Source of the DNA: Chloroflexota bacterium
GTDB lineage: Bacteria > Chloroflexota > Anaerolineae > Anaerolineales > Villigracilaceae
Reading direction: 5' to 3'
Assembly (NCBI GenBank): GCA_016213105.1
Contig: JACRBN010000025.1
Location: 542,645 to 606,644, forward strand
DNA length: 64,000 nucleotides
The position numbers and the translations under genes were made by a program. The notes under the pieces were generated by a model. That model did not search any database. It was not told where the DNA came from and was given only the letters and a program-made list of their open reading frames with translations. The stretch's first letter is position 1. Each line of letters begins with the position of its first letter. Below are positions 46,927-56,324 of this stretch, in pieces.

Positions 46927-47439
46927 TCACGTCCCCCACGAGTCGGCCCCTTCCAGTCCACGCATCCAGGTTTCCGTCTCCTCGGCCTGCACGGCGCGCG
47001 CGGCCTCGCGTTGCAGCTTGTTGAATCCTCCGCAGCGCAGCCTGGCATTGGGCGGACGGTAATGGGATGGCACGGGCGCCGGCTGGACGTTCAGCGACAC
47101 GTTGAAGCAGGGCGTCCAGTGCTGGATCAACTCCCGCTCGGCGGCGCTCAGGTCGTGCTCCACCGCATCGAACTGCGCGGATTGGGAACTGAACATTTCG
47201 ATGGTGAACCTCATCGATAACGGCCAGTTGGCCCACACGAAGCGCCCCACGATGGAGTGCCCGTGGAAGCCGCCCAGCAGGTGTTCCCAAACCCGCGCGA
47301 AGGCATTGTACGATTGGCCCACATAGAAGGTCACGGCCTGGTCCCGAAACAAATACAGATCCAGGCCCTTCCAGGCGGACGGGCACCGCTCGATGAGCAG
47401 GAATTTCTTGAGTGAAATCTCAACATGTTGATCGTTCAT
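46927..47439 (-). CDS. GIY-YIG nuclease-like protein
   Basis: 170 aa from the ATG at 47439. GLDLYLFRDQAVTFYVGQSYNAFARVWEHLLGGFHGHS resembles the GIY-YIG core (first strand, YVGQS, R..EH), with AAERELIQHWTPCFNVSLN matching the later E and N positions. The canonical GIY triad is degenerate (LDLYLF). A later Lys/Arg-rich tail could bind nucleic acid. No neighbour indicates a specific role. Confidence 0.7.
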   Translation of the reverse strand: MNDQHVEISLKKFLLIERCPSAWKGLDLYLFRDQAVTFYVGQSYNAFARVWEHLLGGFHGHSIVGRFVWANWPLSMRFTIEMFSSQSAQFDAVEHDLSAAERELIQHWTPCFNVSLNVQPAPVPSHYRPPNARLRCGGFNKLQREAARAVQAEETETWMRGLEGADSWGT

Positions 47440-47580
47440 GGGATGATCCAGGCTGGGGATGGGATTTCGATACACGCTGCAACCATGCAAAAATTATACG
47501 CCCAATCCTGGCATGAAACAAAAACGCTGACTGCGCGTGCAATCAGCGTCTCACCACGAATAAATTTCAGCGGCCAGCCA

Positions 47581-48375
47581 TCAGCCCTGCGTCAGACTCG
47601 ACTGGGACGGGGTGGTCGGGACCGCCGTCGCAGCAGGCACGGGTCGGGCGGCGGGAACAGGCCGCGGCTGGGGCTTCTGCGGGAAGAGCTTGTCCATCGC
47701 GCTGGCCAGGATGCGGTACATCAACAGGAAGAGCAGGCTGCCCGCTGAGAGCCAGTAGAATTTTTGCACCCAATCCACGCCCGAGTCGGTGCCGCTAAAA
47801 ATGCCGTGGAAGAGGCCCATCAAATACATGGCAAAGCTGGCATAGTGGATGGCGCGCCACGTCTTCTGGCCGATGCGCGGGCGCACGTAAAAGCTGAGCG
47901 TGACCAGCAGCCAGACGTAAAATCCAAGCTGGCCGACTCCCACCCACAGCGGACGATAACTGGCCGTGGAAAACGGCATCAGGATCTGCGCGAGGGTGAA
48001 GCCGATGTAATGGTCGCCCAACAGGATCAGCGCGTGGAAGACGGCGAAGGCGATGCCCAGCAAATTGACGTACTCGTGGATGGCGAAGGCCGCGGGCGCA
48101 CCGGGCCACAGGCGCGCCATCTTGTTGCTGATGCCCAGTCCCAGCGCCATCGAGACCCATAACAGGCTCAACGAGGCGAAGGCCGTGGCGCGCGCCAGGT
48201 ACCAGAAGACCTTGGGCGCGTCGCCGCCCAGCGAGAAGGCCAGGTTCGGCAGCCAGCTTGGCAGCACCAGCACAGCCAACAGCAGGCCGGCCGTCAGCGC
48301 CAGCAGGAAAGCCAGGAAGGTCTGAATGTTGACCGAGGATTCCATCTCGGTCGCTTCGGGGGGATTAACAGGCAT
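47581..48375 (-). CDS. Ferric reductase-like transmembrane domain protein
   Basis: 264 aa with six membrane helices. Histidines spaced as in b-type heme-ligating domains appear in HEYVNLLGIAFAVFHALILLGDH and HYASFAMYLMGLFHGIFSG, as in the MsrQ / ferric reductase group. The C-terminus is a Pro/Ala-rich tail. It is the last gene of a minus-strand operon with ApbE, so it may pass electrons across the membrane to a flavinylated or otherwise redox-active partner outside. Confidence 0.85.
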   Translation of the reverse strand: MPVNPPEATEMESSVNIQTFLAFLLALTAGLLLAVLVLPSWLPNLAFSLGGDAPKVFWYLARATAFASLSLLWVSMALGLGISNKMARLWPGAPAAFAIHEYVNLLGIAFAVFHALILLGDHYIGFTLAQILMPFSTASYRPLWVGVGQLGFYVWLLVTLSFYVRPRIGQKTWRAIHYASFAMYLMGLFHGIFSGTDSGVDWVQKFYWLSAGSLLFLLMYRILASAMDKLFPQKPQPRPVPAARPVPAATAVPTTPSQSSLTQG

Positions 48376-48392
48376 TTTGATTCCTTTTCCAT

Positions 48393-48490
48393 GTCGTTAC
48401 GAGCCTGCGAAGCAACCTCACACTTGTTCACTAAATTTTCCATGTATGAGGAGGTTGCTTCGTTGCCCCTACGGGGCCCCTCGCAACGAC
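48393..48490. repeat. ~98-bp repeat with palindromic ends (GTCGTTRCGAG... / ...CTCGCAACGAC)
   Basis: The ends GTCGTTACGAG and CTCGCAACGAC are inverted copies, and inside, GAAGCAACCTC and GAGGTTGCTTC are also inverted. It belongs to the widespread 'CGTTGCGAGG ... GAAGCAACCTC' repeat type and lies between two genes of the same operon. Confidence 0.75.
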
Positions 48491-48491
48491 A

Positions 48492-49415
48492 TTACAGATA
48501 TTTCTTGAGTCTTTCGTTATACAGGCCCTGCCCATCTTCGAGGATGAGCAGACCTGCCAGGCTGGGTTCCGCATCGACCCAGGCGATGCCCGCCTGGCTG
48601 CCGCGAATCAGCGCAGATTTGGCGGCCGCCTCCGCCTCCAGCACGGTCGGCGCGACGACGGTGGCGCTCAGCACATCGGTCTGCGCGGGCAGGCCCGTGT
48701 GCGGGTCGATGATGTGATGCCGCAGGAAGCCGCCTTGCAGCCAGCGGCGGCGGTCGGTGCCTGAGGTGGCCACCGCCTCCCCGCGCAGCAGGATCGTTCC
48801 AAGGCTGTCTTCCTCGCGGCGCGTGAACGGGTTGATGATGCTGATCTCCCACGAGCCGCCGTTGCGCAGCGCACCGCTGGAGGCCACGTCGCCGCCTGCG
48901 TTCATCAACGCGGGGCCATACTCGCAGAGGCGCAGCATGGCCTGGTGCGCAGCCCAGCCCTTGGCGACGCCGCCAAAGTCGAGCTGCACCCCTTCGGGCA
49001 GGCACAGGGTACGCCCGGGCTCATCCCAAGTGACGGTGGAAAGCGGGCGGATCTCCGTCAAAACGGGGGAACGGGACGGGATATGTGTGCCCGCCAAAAG
49101 GTCGAAGTCGCGGTCATAGCCGAACTCGAGCATGGACTCCGCCACGGTGGGCGTGACCAGCCCGTCGGTCATCGCGGCCGCATCCAGCGAGGCCTGAAAG
49201 ACCTGCCAGAGCGCGTCGGAAACGGGCATGGGGCGGCCGCCCGAGCGGTTGAGGCGGGACAATTCGCTGTCCAGGCGGAAGCGGCTGAGGGTCTGCTCCC
49301 AGCCCTCGAACCAGCCCGGGACCTGCGCCAGGATATCCGGGACCTGGTCCGAATCCACATCCAGGCAGGCCAGCATATTAGTGCCCATGGCGCGGAAGGC
49401 GAGGCGATGGATCAT
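48492..49415 (-). CDS. apbE: FAD:protein FMN transferase (ApbE)
   Basis: 307 aa from the ATG at 49415, 1 base after the stop of the upstream gene. Motifs: AFRAMGTNMLACL at the start, GRPMPVSDALWQVFQAS, VQLDFGGVAKGWAAHQA (FAD-binding), ALMNAGGDVASSG, HHIIDPHTGLPAQTDVLSATVVAP. The TDVLSA segment holds the metal-binding Asp/Thr. No signal peptide is visible, whereas flavinylated targets usually lie outside the membrane, so export or topology is uncertain. It should attach FMN covalently to a Thr/Ser of a target protein. Confidence 0.93.
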   Translation of the reverse strand: MIHRLAFRAMGTNMLACLDVDSDQVPDILAQVPGWFEGWEQTLSRFRLDSELSRLNRSGGRPMPVSDALWQVFQASLDAAAMTDGLVTPTVAESMLEFGYDRDFDLLAGTHIPSRSPVLTEIRPLSTVTWDEPGRTLCLPEGVQLDFGGVAKGWAAHQAMLRLCEYGPALMNAGGDVASSGALRNGGSWEISIINPFTRREEDSLGTILLRGEAVATSGTDRRRWLQGGFLRHHIIDPHTGLPAQTDVLSATVVAPTVLEAEAAAKSALIRGSQAGIAWVDAEPSLAGLLILEDGQGLYNERLKKYL

Positions 49416-49416
49416 A

Positions 49417-49758
49417 TCAGGAGGATCCTGTTCCCCCGCCACCGCCACCGCCTCCACCCCCTCCTCCGCCGCCGCCACCAACGGGATTATTCACAAAGAT
49501 CTGGGTTTGGGGCGCCTGCCCCCCCAGAATGATCTTGCCCTGGGGAATGGGCGTGGGCGCGGCAGGCGCGAGGGTTACGGGATCAGCCTCCGCCGGCGGA
49601 GGCTGGAGCGCGGTTTCAGCGTTTTCCCTGGCCAGCGCCTGCACACGGTCGGGCCCGGCAAACAGGTTCCACAGGCCAAGCGTCAGAGCCATGGCCATGG
49701 CTGCCAGGAACATTTGGATGTCGTTCCAGTTACGGGAAGCGGGCTTATTGGTTGCCAT
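49417..49758 (-). CDS. Single-pass membrane protein with C-terminal polyglycine
   Basis: 113 aa. One membrane helix (IQMFLAAMAMALTLGLWNLFAG, about 15-36) is followed by a Pro/Ala-rich linker and a segment IPQGKIILGGQAPQTQIFVNN. The last 24 residues contain 16 consecutive Gly, ending TGSS. The Gly codons vary, so this is not simple slippage of one codon. The gene is tightly packed between the PepSY-like gene and apbE. Function unknown. Confidence 0.7.
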   Translation of the reverse strand: MATNKPASRNWNDIQMFLAAMAMALTLGLWNLFAGPDRVQALARENAETALQPPPAEADPVTLAPAAPTPIPQGKIILGGQAPQTQIFVNNPVGGGGGGGGGGGGGGGGTGSS

Positions 49759-49766
49759 GTGATTTC

Positions 49767-50243
49767 CTAATCATCGTGTTCATCATCGTCATCGTGCTCG
49801 TCCGGCCGCGGGATGTTGATCTGCTCATCGTTGCTTTTCTTGCGATGGGCCGTCACATCGTTGACCACCACCGTCGGAACGATCTTGCCGACCGAAAGGA
49901 TCTGACCCGCAAAGCTGACGTACACGAGATCGCCCGAACTGAAGGTCACCAGGTAGGAGGATGCACCATTAAAATCAGCGGTTTCCACGCTGTACAAATC
50001 GTCACGGCCAAGCACCTGGGCGGCCAGCGCCGCGGCCTGTTCGGGAGTCAGCATCGCCGCAGTCGCGGTGGGGATAACCGCCTGAACCTGCGGGGCCGAA
50101 ACATTCTGCGACGGTGAAGCCGCCGTCGGCTGTGGGGCGACACTGGCAGAAACGACATTCTGGTAGGCGGAAACCACACCGACCAGCACGGCCAGCACGA
50201 ACGCCGTCAAAACGGCAGAGAGAAACAGGGTACTTTTTCGCAT
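49767..50243 (-). CDS. Membrane-anchored PepSY-like protein with Asp/His tail
   Basis: 158 aa. An N-terminal hydrophobic segment (about 7-27, signal or anchor) and a Pro/Ala/Thr spacer precede a PepSY-like domain at about 65-125 (LTPEQAAALAAQVLGRDDLYSVETADFNGASSYLVTF...VYVSFAGQILSVGKI). The C-terminus is DEHDDDDEHDD, a likely cation-binding tail. The DFNGAS stretch loosely resembles the ApbE flavinylation consensus Dxx(S/T)GA(S/T) but has Asn at one position. It is the first gene of the operon that includes apbE. Confidence 0.7.
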   Translation of the reverse strand: MRKSTLFLSAVLTAFVLAVLVGVVSAYQNVVSASVAPQPTAASPSQNVSAPQVQAVIPTATAAMLTPEQAAALAAQVLGRDDLYSVETADFNGASSYLVTFSSGDLVYVSFAGQILSVGKIVPTVVVNDVTAHRKKSNDEQINIPRPDEHDDDDEHDD

Positions 50244-50382
50244 GGATGTCTCCTTGAGAGGCGAATTTTCAGGTTATAAAAGCCCAGTCGCCCGGCCGCG
50301 CCAAAGGTTACGGGAAAACATGAGAAATAAGTTAGAGAATGTCCGCGTTTCCGACCCGCGAATTTGCCCCGTTGTTTTGGCT

Positions 50383-50388
50383 TATAAT
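50383..50388 (+). promoter_or_regulatory. -10 box (TATAAT) of the C39-like peptidase gene; probable leaderless start
   Basis: TATAAT ends 7 nt before the ATG at 50396, with no room for a Shine-Dalgarno sequence. Confidence 0.5.
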
Positions 50389-50395
50389 CCCCGCC

Positions 50396-51733
50396 ATGCG
50401 TATCAATTTGAAATGGCTCTGGCTTCTTCCGCTCGGGCTTCTCCTGGCGGTTGGCCTGTACTTCGTGCCGCCCATCCACGAGCGGCTGGCCTGGCGCGTG
50501 GACAACCTGCGCACCCAGATCAATCAATATTTCAACCCGCCCGAAGAGGCGGTCTTCCAACCCAGCCAGCAGCAGATCGACTTCGACACCATCCTGGCAA
50601 CCACGCGCGCCGAATACCATCTCACCCTCACCCCGCCGGTGACGATGACGCCCACCCCGCCGTCGGCCGGTCCCACCCTGACGCCGACCGCCACATCCAC
50701 GCCCCTGCCTGGCTCCGTTACCCTGAGCGGATTCACTTACGAGCATCAGCACAACCGCTGGAACTATTGCGGCCCCGCCAACTTCTCGATGGCGCTCACC
50801 TTCTGGGGCTGGAATGGCGACCGCGACGTGGTCGGGAAGGCGGTCATGCCGGGCAACACCGACAGCAAGGGTGTCCCCGCCAATAACGACAAGAACGTCC
50901 TGCCCTATGAGTTCCAGGATTTCATCAGCGCCAACGTGCCCGGCATGGCGTCCATGCAGCGCTACGGCGGCGACATCGACACCGTCAAACGCCTGCTTGC
51001 AGCCGGGTTTCCCATCGTGGCCGAGAAGGGCTACTTCGAGCGTGACGCCCTGGGGGTGGTCAGTTGGATGGGACATTACCAGTTCATCACCGGCTACGAC
51101 GACGCCAAACGCGAAGTCATCGTGCAGGATACCTACAACGACGGCCCGAACTTCCACATTTCCTATGATGAGTTCATGTCGGGCTGGCGTTCGTTCAACT
51201 ATCTGTTCGTGGTCGTCTACCCGGCCAATCGGGAGAGCGATGTGATGAGACTGCTCGGGCCACTGGCAGACGAAAACGACGCCGCCCGCCTGGCGCTTGA
51301 AACCGCCAAACGGGAAAGCCAAAGCCTGACAGGCATCGACCGTTACTTCGCGTGGTTCAATGTAGGCTCCAGCCAGGCCTTCCTGGAAGACTACGTGAAC
51401 GCCGCGCTCGCCTACGACGAAGCCTTCGCCGTCTATGCCCAGCTCGACACGGACAACAATACCCGCCCCTATCGCATGATGTGGTACCAGACCGGGCCAT
51501 ACCGCGCCTACTTCTACAGCAACCGCTACATGGACGTCATCGAACTGGCCAATACCACCCTCAAACCCAGGACGAAGCCCGACCTCGAGGAATCCCTGCT
51601 CTGGCGCGGGCGGGCCTACTCCATGCTGGGCCAGACGAAACTGGCAATCGACGACTACCGCGCCGCCCTGAAGGTTCACCCCAACTGGGCGCCCGCCGTC
51701 CAGGCGTTGGCGGAACTGGGAATGAAACCATGA
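50396..51733 (+). CDS. Membrane-anchored C39-like cysteine peptidase with TPR-like C-terminus
   Basis: 445 aa from the ATG at 50396. An N-terminal anchor (about 7-24) and a Thr/Pro spacer (about 75-105) lead to a Peptidase_C39_2-type domain with nucleophile NYCGPANFSMAL, His in SWMGHYQFITGYDD and a following VQDTYND. The C-terminal ~170 residues are helical repeats resembling TPRs (ALAYDEAFAVYAQL; LLWRGRAYSMLGQTKLAIDDYRAALKVHPNWAPAVQAL). It probably cleaves or processes extracytoplasmic peptides or polymers. Substrate unknown. Confidence 0.85.
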   Translation: MRINLKWLWLLPLGLLLAVGLYFVPPIHERLAWRVDNLRTQINQYFNPPEEAVFQPSQQQIDFDTILATTRAEYHLTLTPPVTMTPTPPSAGPTLTPTATSTPLPGSVTLSGFTYEHQHNRWNYCGPANFSMALTFWGWNGDRDVVGKAVMPGNTDSKGVPANNDKNVLPYEFQDFISANVPGMASMQRYGGDIDTVKRLLAAGFPIVAEKGYFERDALGVVSWMGHYQFITGYDDAKREVIVQDTYNDGPNFHISYDEFMSGWRSFNYLFVVVYPANRESDVMRLLGPLADENDAARLALETAKRESQSLTGIDRYFAWFNVGSSQAFLEDYVNAALAYDEAFAVYAQLDTDNNTRPYRMMWYQTGPYRAYFYSNRYMDVIELANTTLKPRTKPDLEESLLWRGRAYSMLGQTKLAIDDYRAALKVHPNWAPAVQALAELGMKP

Positions 51734-51737
51734 TTCG

Positions 51738-51824
51738 CGCTGAGCGGAGAGCGAAGCTCGAGGTCGAAGCGCATCCTGTCAGCGTCCTTCGACTTCGCTG
51801 CGCTCCGCTCAGGACGAAAGCCGG
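51738..51824. repeat. Inverted pair of 'CCTTCGACTTCGC...GCTCAGGAC' repeats
   Basis: CGCTGAGCGGAG...GAAG...GAGGTCGAAG and its inverted copy TCCTTCGACTTCGC...CTCCGCTCAGGACG face each other and form a hairpin. It shares its core with the sequences at 405-470 and 63037-63095. Confidence 0.7.
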
Positions 51825-51830
51825 TAACTT

Positions 51831-53063
51831 ATGAAACTCCTCCACTTTGCAGACGCCCACATCGACATGGCCAACTACGGCCGCCACGATCCCGCCACGG
51901 GCCTGCCCCTGCGCGTGCTCGACTTCCTCAAGTCGCTGGATACCATCGTGGACGCGGCCATCCGCGAACGCGTGGACCTGGTCATCTTTGCGGGCGACGC
52001 CTACAAGGACCGCTCCCCCGCCCCGACCTTTCAGCGCGAATGGGGACGGCGCATCATGCGCCTCTCGCAGGCGAAGATTCCCACCCTGCTTTTAATTGGC
52101 AATCACGACATCTCCCCCGCGGCGGGACGCGCGCACGCCATCCAGGAATTTGCCACGCTGGAGGTACCCTACGTCCGCGTGCTGGATCGGCCGCAATTTC
52201 TGGGTCCCGATAATCTGTGGGGCGTGCCCGCCCAGGTCATCGCCATGCCGTGGATCGCGCGCTCGGGCCTGATGGCTTCGCTCGAACTGAGCGCGGAAAG
52301 ACCCGAGGAAGTCTTCTCGAATATCGAATCCCGCATATCCGACCTGATCGAAGGCTGGCTCACGGACGCCGACCCGTCCCTGCCGAGGATTCTGACCGCG
52401 CACGCCTCCGTCGAGGGCGCGACCTTCGGCGCGGAACGCATGGTCATGCTCGGCGCGGATTTGGTTCTGCCAACTGCGCTGGTCAAGGACCAGCGGCTGG
52501 ACTACGTGGCGATGGGCCACATCCACAAACCACAGGATGTGAATGAAGGACATCATCCGCCCGTCGTCTATCCCGGCTCCATCGAGCGCGTCGATTTTGG
52601 CGAGGCGCGCGACGACAAGTTCTACATCATCGCCGAGGTCACTCGCGGGAACACACAGGTCGACTGGAAAAAGATCGAGGGCACGCGTCCCTTCCTCGAA
52701 AAGCGCACCAGCCTGACGTCCAGCGAAGATGTGACCGCCTTCCTCATGGCGGAACTGCCCAGTCCCCAAAAGATGGAAGGCGCCATCGTCAAACTGGTGG
52801 TCGAATATCCGCGCGAGTGGGATACGCTCATCGACGAATCCGCCCTGCGCAAATATGCCGAAAACACCTTCGAGTTCCACCTCGTCAAGCGGCCGCAGAT
52901 CGAGTCGCGCGTGCGCATCGCGGAGGGTCAGACCGTCAGCAGTCTGAGTCCGCTCGATCTGCTGGAGCAGTACTGGCGCGCCGTCAAAATGGACAAGGCC
53001 GAAGACGTGACCGCCCTGCAAACCCTGGCCGAGGAAATCCTGGCCGAAGACAGCCTCGATTAA
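51831..53063 (+). CDS. SbcD/Mre11-type DNA repair exonuclease (metallophosphoesterase)
   Basis: 410 aa. All five phosphoesterase motifs are visible: FADAHID (motif I), FAGDAYKD (II), LIGNHD (III), LTAHASV (IV), MGHIHKPQ (V). A C-terminal capping domain follows. In the SbcCD complex the partner SbcC ATPase is normally encoded next to sbcD; here no sbcC follows, so the partner lies elsewhere or the protein works alone. Confidence 0.9.
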   Translation: MKLLHFADAHIDMANYGRHDPATGLPLRVLDFLKSLDTIVDAAIRERVDLVIFAGDAYKDRSPAPTFQREWGRRIMRLSQAKIPTLLLIGNHDISPAAGRAHAIQEFATLEVPYVRVLDRPQFLGPDNLWGVPAQVIAMPWIARSGLMASLELSAERPEEVFSNIESRISDLIEGWLTDADPSLPRILTAHASVEGATFGAERMVMLGADLVLPTALVKDQRLDYVAMGHIHKPQDVNEGHHPPVVYPGSIERVDFGEARDDKFYIIAEVTRGNTQVDWKKIEGTRPFLEKRTSLTSSEDVTAFLMAELPSPQKMEGAIVKLVVEYPREWDTLIDESALRKYAENTFEFHLVKRPQIESRVRIAEGQTVSSLSPLDLLEQYWRAVKMDKAEDVTALQTLAEEILAEDSLD

Positions 53064-53173
53064 TCCGCCCGCCGCCGTCCCTGTGACGGCGGTTTGATTA
53101 CAGGGTCAAAAATCACTTGACACCTGGAACCTGACCCTTGATACTTAACTCATCCCACCACGCGAGGTATTTG

Positions 53174-54463
53174 ATGTCCCAGAAAAGTTCGCGCTACCGC
53201 TGGTTCGTGGTCGTCGTCTTTTTCCTGTTCATGCTCCTGCACCAGACTGACAAGTTGATGATCGGCCCGATGCAGCAGGACATCATGGCAGATTTCAACA
53301 TCGATATCGCCCAGTGGGGCCTGATCAATTCGGGGGCACTGCTGGTGGGCACACTGCTTTACCCACTTTGGGGCTATCTGTACGACCGTTATGCGCGCGC
53401 CAAACTGCTGGCGCTGGCTTCGTTCATTTGGGGCGCCACCACCTGGCTAAGCGCCATCGTGCGCACCTATCCGTCCTTCCTCGTCACCCGCGCCTCGACC
53501 GGCATCGACGACTCCTCCTACCCGGGCCTGTATTCGCTGGTAGCCGATTACTTCGGCCCCGACCTGCGCGGAAAGATCTACGGCATCCTGCAGCTGGCCC
53601 AGCCCATCGGCTACCTGGCGGGCATGATCCTGACGCTGATGGTCGCCCCGCAGATCGGCGGCTGGCGTTCGGCCTTCTACATCACCGGCTCGCTGGGACT
53701 GATCATCGCGGTGGCGATCTACTTCGGCGTCAAGGAAATGCCGCGCGGACAGGCCGAACCTGAATACGCCGGCAAGAACGCCGAGGAGATCGGCCAGTTC
53801 CACTTCTCGTGGAAGGAAGCCGTCGAAATCTTCAAGAAACCCACCATGTGGTTTGTCTTCCTGCAAGGCTTCGCGGGCGTCTTCCCCTGGAACGTCATCA
53901 CCTACTTCTTCTTCGGCTACCTGATGGCCGAGCGCGGCTATGATGACGCCTCCGTGCTCGGCACGATGGCGCCTGTCATCCTGATCCTGGCGGCGGGCTA
54001 CTTCATCGGCGGCTACGTCGGCGACTGGCTGTTCAAGATCACCAACAAGGGCCGCATCATCGTCTCCAGCGTTGGCGTACTGCTCGGCGCGGTCTTCATC
54101 TACCTGGCCATCACCACCCCCATCGCAGACAAGGCCACATTCCTCATCTATATGTGCCTGACGGCCGTCTTCATGCCGCTCTCCTCGCCCAACGTCATCG
54201 CCACCGTGTACGACGTGACCGTCCCCGAGGTGCGCTCCACGGCCCAGGCGGTGGAATACTTCATCGAGAACATCGGCGCAGCCTCCGCACCGGCGCTGGC
54301 AGGCGCGCTCTCCCTCGCCTACGGACAGGGCAACGCCATCCTGTGGGTCTGCGTCATCGCCTGGGGCCTGTGCTTCGTCTTCTACCTGGGCGCGCTCTTC
54401 ACCGTCGACAAAGACATCCACAACCTGCGCACACAAATGGCCGCGCGCGCCAAATCCATGTGA
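53174..54463 (+). CDS. MFS transporter
   Basis: 429 aa from the ATG at 53174. Twelve membrane segments are apparent. YDRYARAKLLALASFIWGATTWL carries the motif A-like loop, and the N-terminus RYRWFVVVVFFLFMLLHQTDKLMIGPMQQDIMADFNI is common in the sugar-phosphate/anion permease type of MFS. Substrate unknown. A 27-nt palindrome followed by T5 terminates the gene. Confidence 0.88.
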   Translation: MSQKSSRYRWFVVVVFFLFMLLHQTDKLMIGPMQQDIMADFNIDIAQWGLINSGALLVGTLLYPLWGYLYDRYARAKLLALASFIWGATTWLSAIVRTYPSFLVTRASTGIDDSSYPGLYSLVADYFGPDLRGKIYGILQLAQPIGYLAGMILTLMVAPQIGGWRSAFYITGSLGLIIAVAIYFGVKEMPRGQAEPEYAGKNAEEIGQFHFSWKEAVEIFKKPTMWFVFLQGFAGVFPWNVITYFFFGYLMAERGYDDASVLGTMAPVILILAAGYFIGGYVGDWLFKITNKGRIIVSSVGVLLGAVFIYLAITTPIADKATFLIYMCLTAVFMPLSSPNVIATVYDVTVPEVRSTAQAVEYFIENIGAASAPALAGALSLAYGQGNAILWVCVIAWGLCFVFYLGALFTVDKDIHNLRTQMAARAKSM

Positions 54464-54467
54464 TCTT

Positions 54468-54499
54468 GTAGAGCGAGATAATATCTCGCTCTACTTTTT
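54468..54499 (+). terminator. 27-nt GTAG...CTAC palindrome acting as terminator
   Basis: The arms GTAGAGCGAGATA and TATCTCGCTCTAC around one A (54468-54494) are followed by TTTTTA, directly after the MFS stop. It has the same length and ends as the palindromes at 16742 and 57985. Confidence 0.8.
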
Positions 54500-55624
54500 A
54501 TGATGAACATACTCTCCCTCGACCCCGCCAACCGAACCCACCTGCGGGATTTCCTGTCCCTGCCGTTTTCCATTTATCGGGACATCCCGCAGTGGGTGCC
54601 GCCCCTGCAAATGGACGAGAAGACCCGCCTGGACCTCAAGCGGTTTCCGTTTTACAAACATTCCCAGGCCCGCTTCTTCCTCGCCTACGAAGGGACGCGT
54701 CCCGTCGGCCGCCTGGCCGTGCTGGACAACCGCCGCTACAACGAGTTCAACCGCGAGTCCACGGCTTTCTTCTATCTATTCGAATGCGAGGACAACCTCC
54801 CCGCCGCGACGGGACTCTTCGAGGCGGGCTTCGCCTGGGCGCGTGCGCGCGGGCTGAACAAGATCATCGGGCCGAAAGGCTTCACTCCGCTGGATGGCTT
54901 CGGCCTGCTGGTCAAGGGCTTCGAGCAGCGTCCCGCCTTTGGACTGCCCTACAACCCCGCCTACTACGCCCCGTTGATCGAAGCGCAGGGATTTGTGCAG
55001 CACGGAGAATCCGTCTCGGGCTATCTGGGCGCAAACATCCAGTTCCCGCCGCGCATCCACGAGCTGGCCGAACGCCTGGCCCAACGCCGCGGACTGCGCA
55101 TCCTGCGCTGCACCACCCGCGCCGACCTGCGCGCCCTCGTCCCACACCTGAAGGAGTTGTACAACCGCGCCATCGAGGACACGGCAGGCAATACACCGCT
55201 GACCGATGAGGAAGTCGACGGCCTGTTCAACCAACTGGTCTGGCTGGCCGATCCGAAGCTTATCAAGCTGGTGATGAAAGACGACCAGGCCGTCGGCTTT
55301 CTGCTGGCCTATCCCGACGTTTCCGCCGCGCTCCAGAAATCCCGCGGACGGCTGTTCCCCTTTGGCTGGCTGACCCTGCTGCGCGAACTGCGCCGCACCG
55401 ACTGGATCAACATCAACGGCGCGGGGCTGCTGCCCGAATACCGCGGCTCGGGCGGGACGGCCATCCTGTACAGCGAGTTGTTCAAATCCATCGTCGGGAA
55501 TCCGCGCATCCGCCACGCCGAGATCGTCCAGATCGGCGTGGAAAATGAAAAGATGCAGCGCGAGATGGAAAATTTCGGCGTGGACTTTTACAAGACCCAT
55601 CGCACTTATCAAAGGGAGTTATGA
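54500..55624 (+). CDS. GNAT-like hypothetical protein
   Basis: 374 aa. Its segments ([107 protein letters not shown]) match a conserved protein family with a double GNAT-like acetyltransferase fold. Its chemistry is unproven. The stop TGA is followed one base later by the HD-domain gene ATG, so the two are coupled. The ATG lies right after the palindrome; a second ATG at 54503 is possible. Confidence 0.75.
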   Translation: MMNILSLDPANRTHLRDFLSLPFSIYRDIPQWVPPLQMDEKTRLDLKRFPFYKHSQARFFLAYEGTRPVGRLAVLDNRRYNEFNRESTAFFYLFECEDNLPAATGLFEAGFAWARARGLNKIIGPKGFTPLDGFGLLVKGFEQRPAFGLPYNPAYYAPLIEAQGFVQHGESVSGYLGANIQFPPRIHELAERLAQRRGLRILRCTTRADLRALVPHLKELYNRAIEDTAGNTPLTDEEVDGLFNQLVWLADPKLIKLVMKDDQAVGFLLAYPDVSAALQKSRGRLFPFGWLTLLRELRRTDWININGAGLLPEYRGSGGTAILYSELFKSIVGNPRIRHAEIVQIGVENEKMQREMENFGVDFYKTHRTYQREL

Positions 55625-55625
55625 A

Positions 55626-56168
55626 ATGACCGACATGCAAATCCTGCTCAAAGCGGCGCGCTTCTCGGCCGCGAAACACCGCGACCAGCGCCGCAAGGAT
55701 GGCTTTGCCTCGCCCTACATCAACCATCCCATTTGTGTGGCCGAGACCCTGGCCTCCATCGGCGGCGTGGACGATCCGATCCTGCTGGCGGCCGCGCTCC
55801 TGCACGACACCATCGAAGACACGGGCACCCAACCCGGGGAGATCGAAGCCGGATTCGGCGCGGAGGTGCTGTCCATCGTGCTGGAGGTCACCGACGACAA
55901 AAGCCTGCCCAAGGCCGAGCGCAAACAACTTCAGATCGAGCACGCCCCGCACAAATCGGAAAAAGCCAAACTCCTCAAGCTGGCCGACAAGATCTGCAAC
56001 GTTCACGACATCCTGCACACCCCGCCCGCAAGCTGGCCGCTGGAGCGCAAACGGGAATACCTGCTGTGGACCGAACAGGTCATTGCCGGCCTGCGCGGCA
56101 CGCATCCCGCCCTCGAACGAAGTTACGATGAACTGCTGGCCGAAGGCAGGCGCATCCTGGGAGTGTAG
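55626..56168 (+). CDS. HD-domain phosphohydrolase (MESH1/SpoT-hydrolase-like)
   Basis: 180 aa. [43 protein letters not shown] and [18 protein letters not shown] carry the HD-type metal ligands in the arrangement of the (p)ppGpp hydrolase domain, without a synthetase domain. It is likely a small alarmone hydrolase or related nucleotidase. The gene follows the GNAT-like gene directly. Confidence 0.88.
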   Translation: MTDMQILLKAARFSAAKHRDQRRKDGFASPYINHPICVAETLASIGGVDDPILLAAALLHDTIEDTGTQPGEIEAGFGAEVLSIVLEVTDDKSLPKAERKQLQIEHAPHKSEKAKLLKLADKICNVHDILHTPPASWPLERKREYLLWTEQVIAGLRGTHPALERSYDELLAEGRRILGV

Positions 56169-56179
56169 CCTCCCTCCAC

Positions 56180-56250
56180 GCTCGCGGCAGGTCTCTGGCT
56201 CTCGGCAGATCTCCCGCTCGCGGCGGATTTGAAATCCGCCGCCGCCTCGA
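56180..56250. repeat. Tandem 18-bp units and palindrome
   Basis: Three degenerate 18-bp units (GCTCGCGGCAGGTCTCTG-like) at 56180-56233 run into the palindrome GCGGCGGATTTGAAATCCGCCGC. The region lies between the HD and DegV genes. Confidence 0.55.
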
Positions 56251-56324
56251 AATAAGGATGAATCACATATAGCCGATATGACCTCAGCCAGCATAAAATG
56301 AAATAATCCACTTTGGAGGCTATT

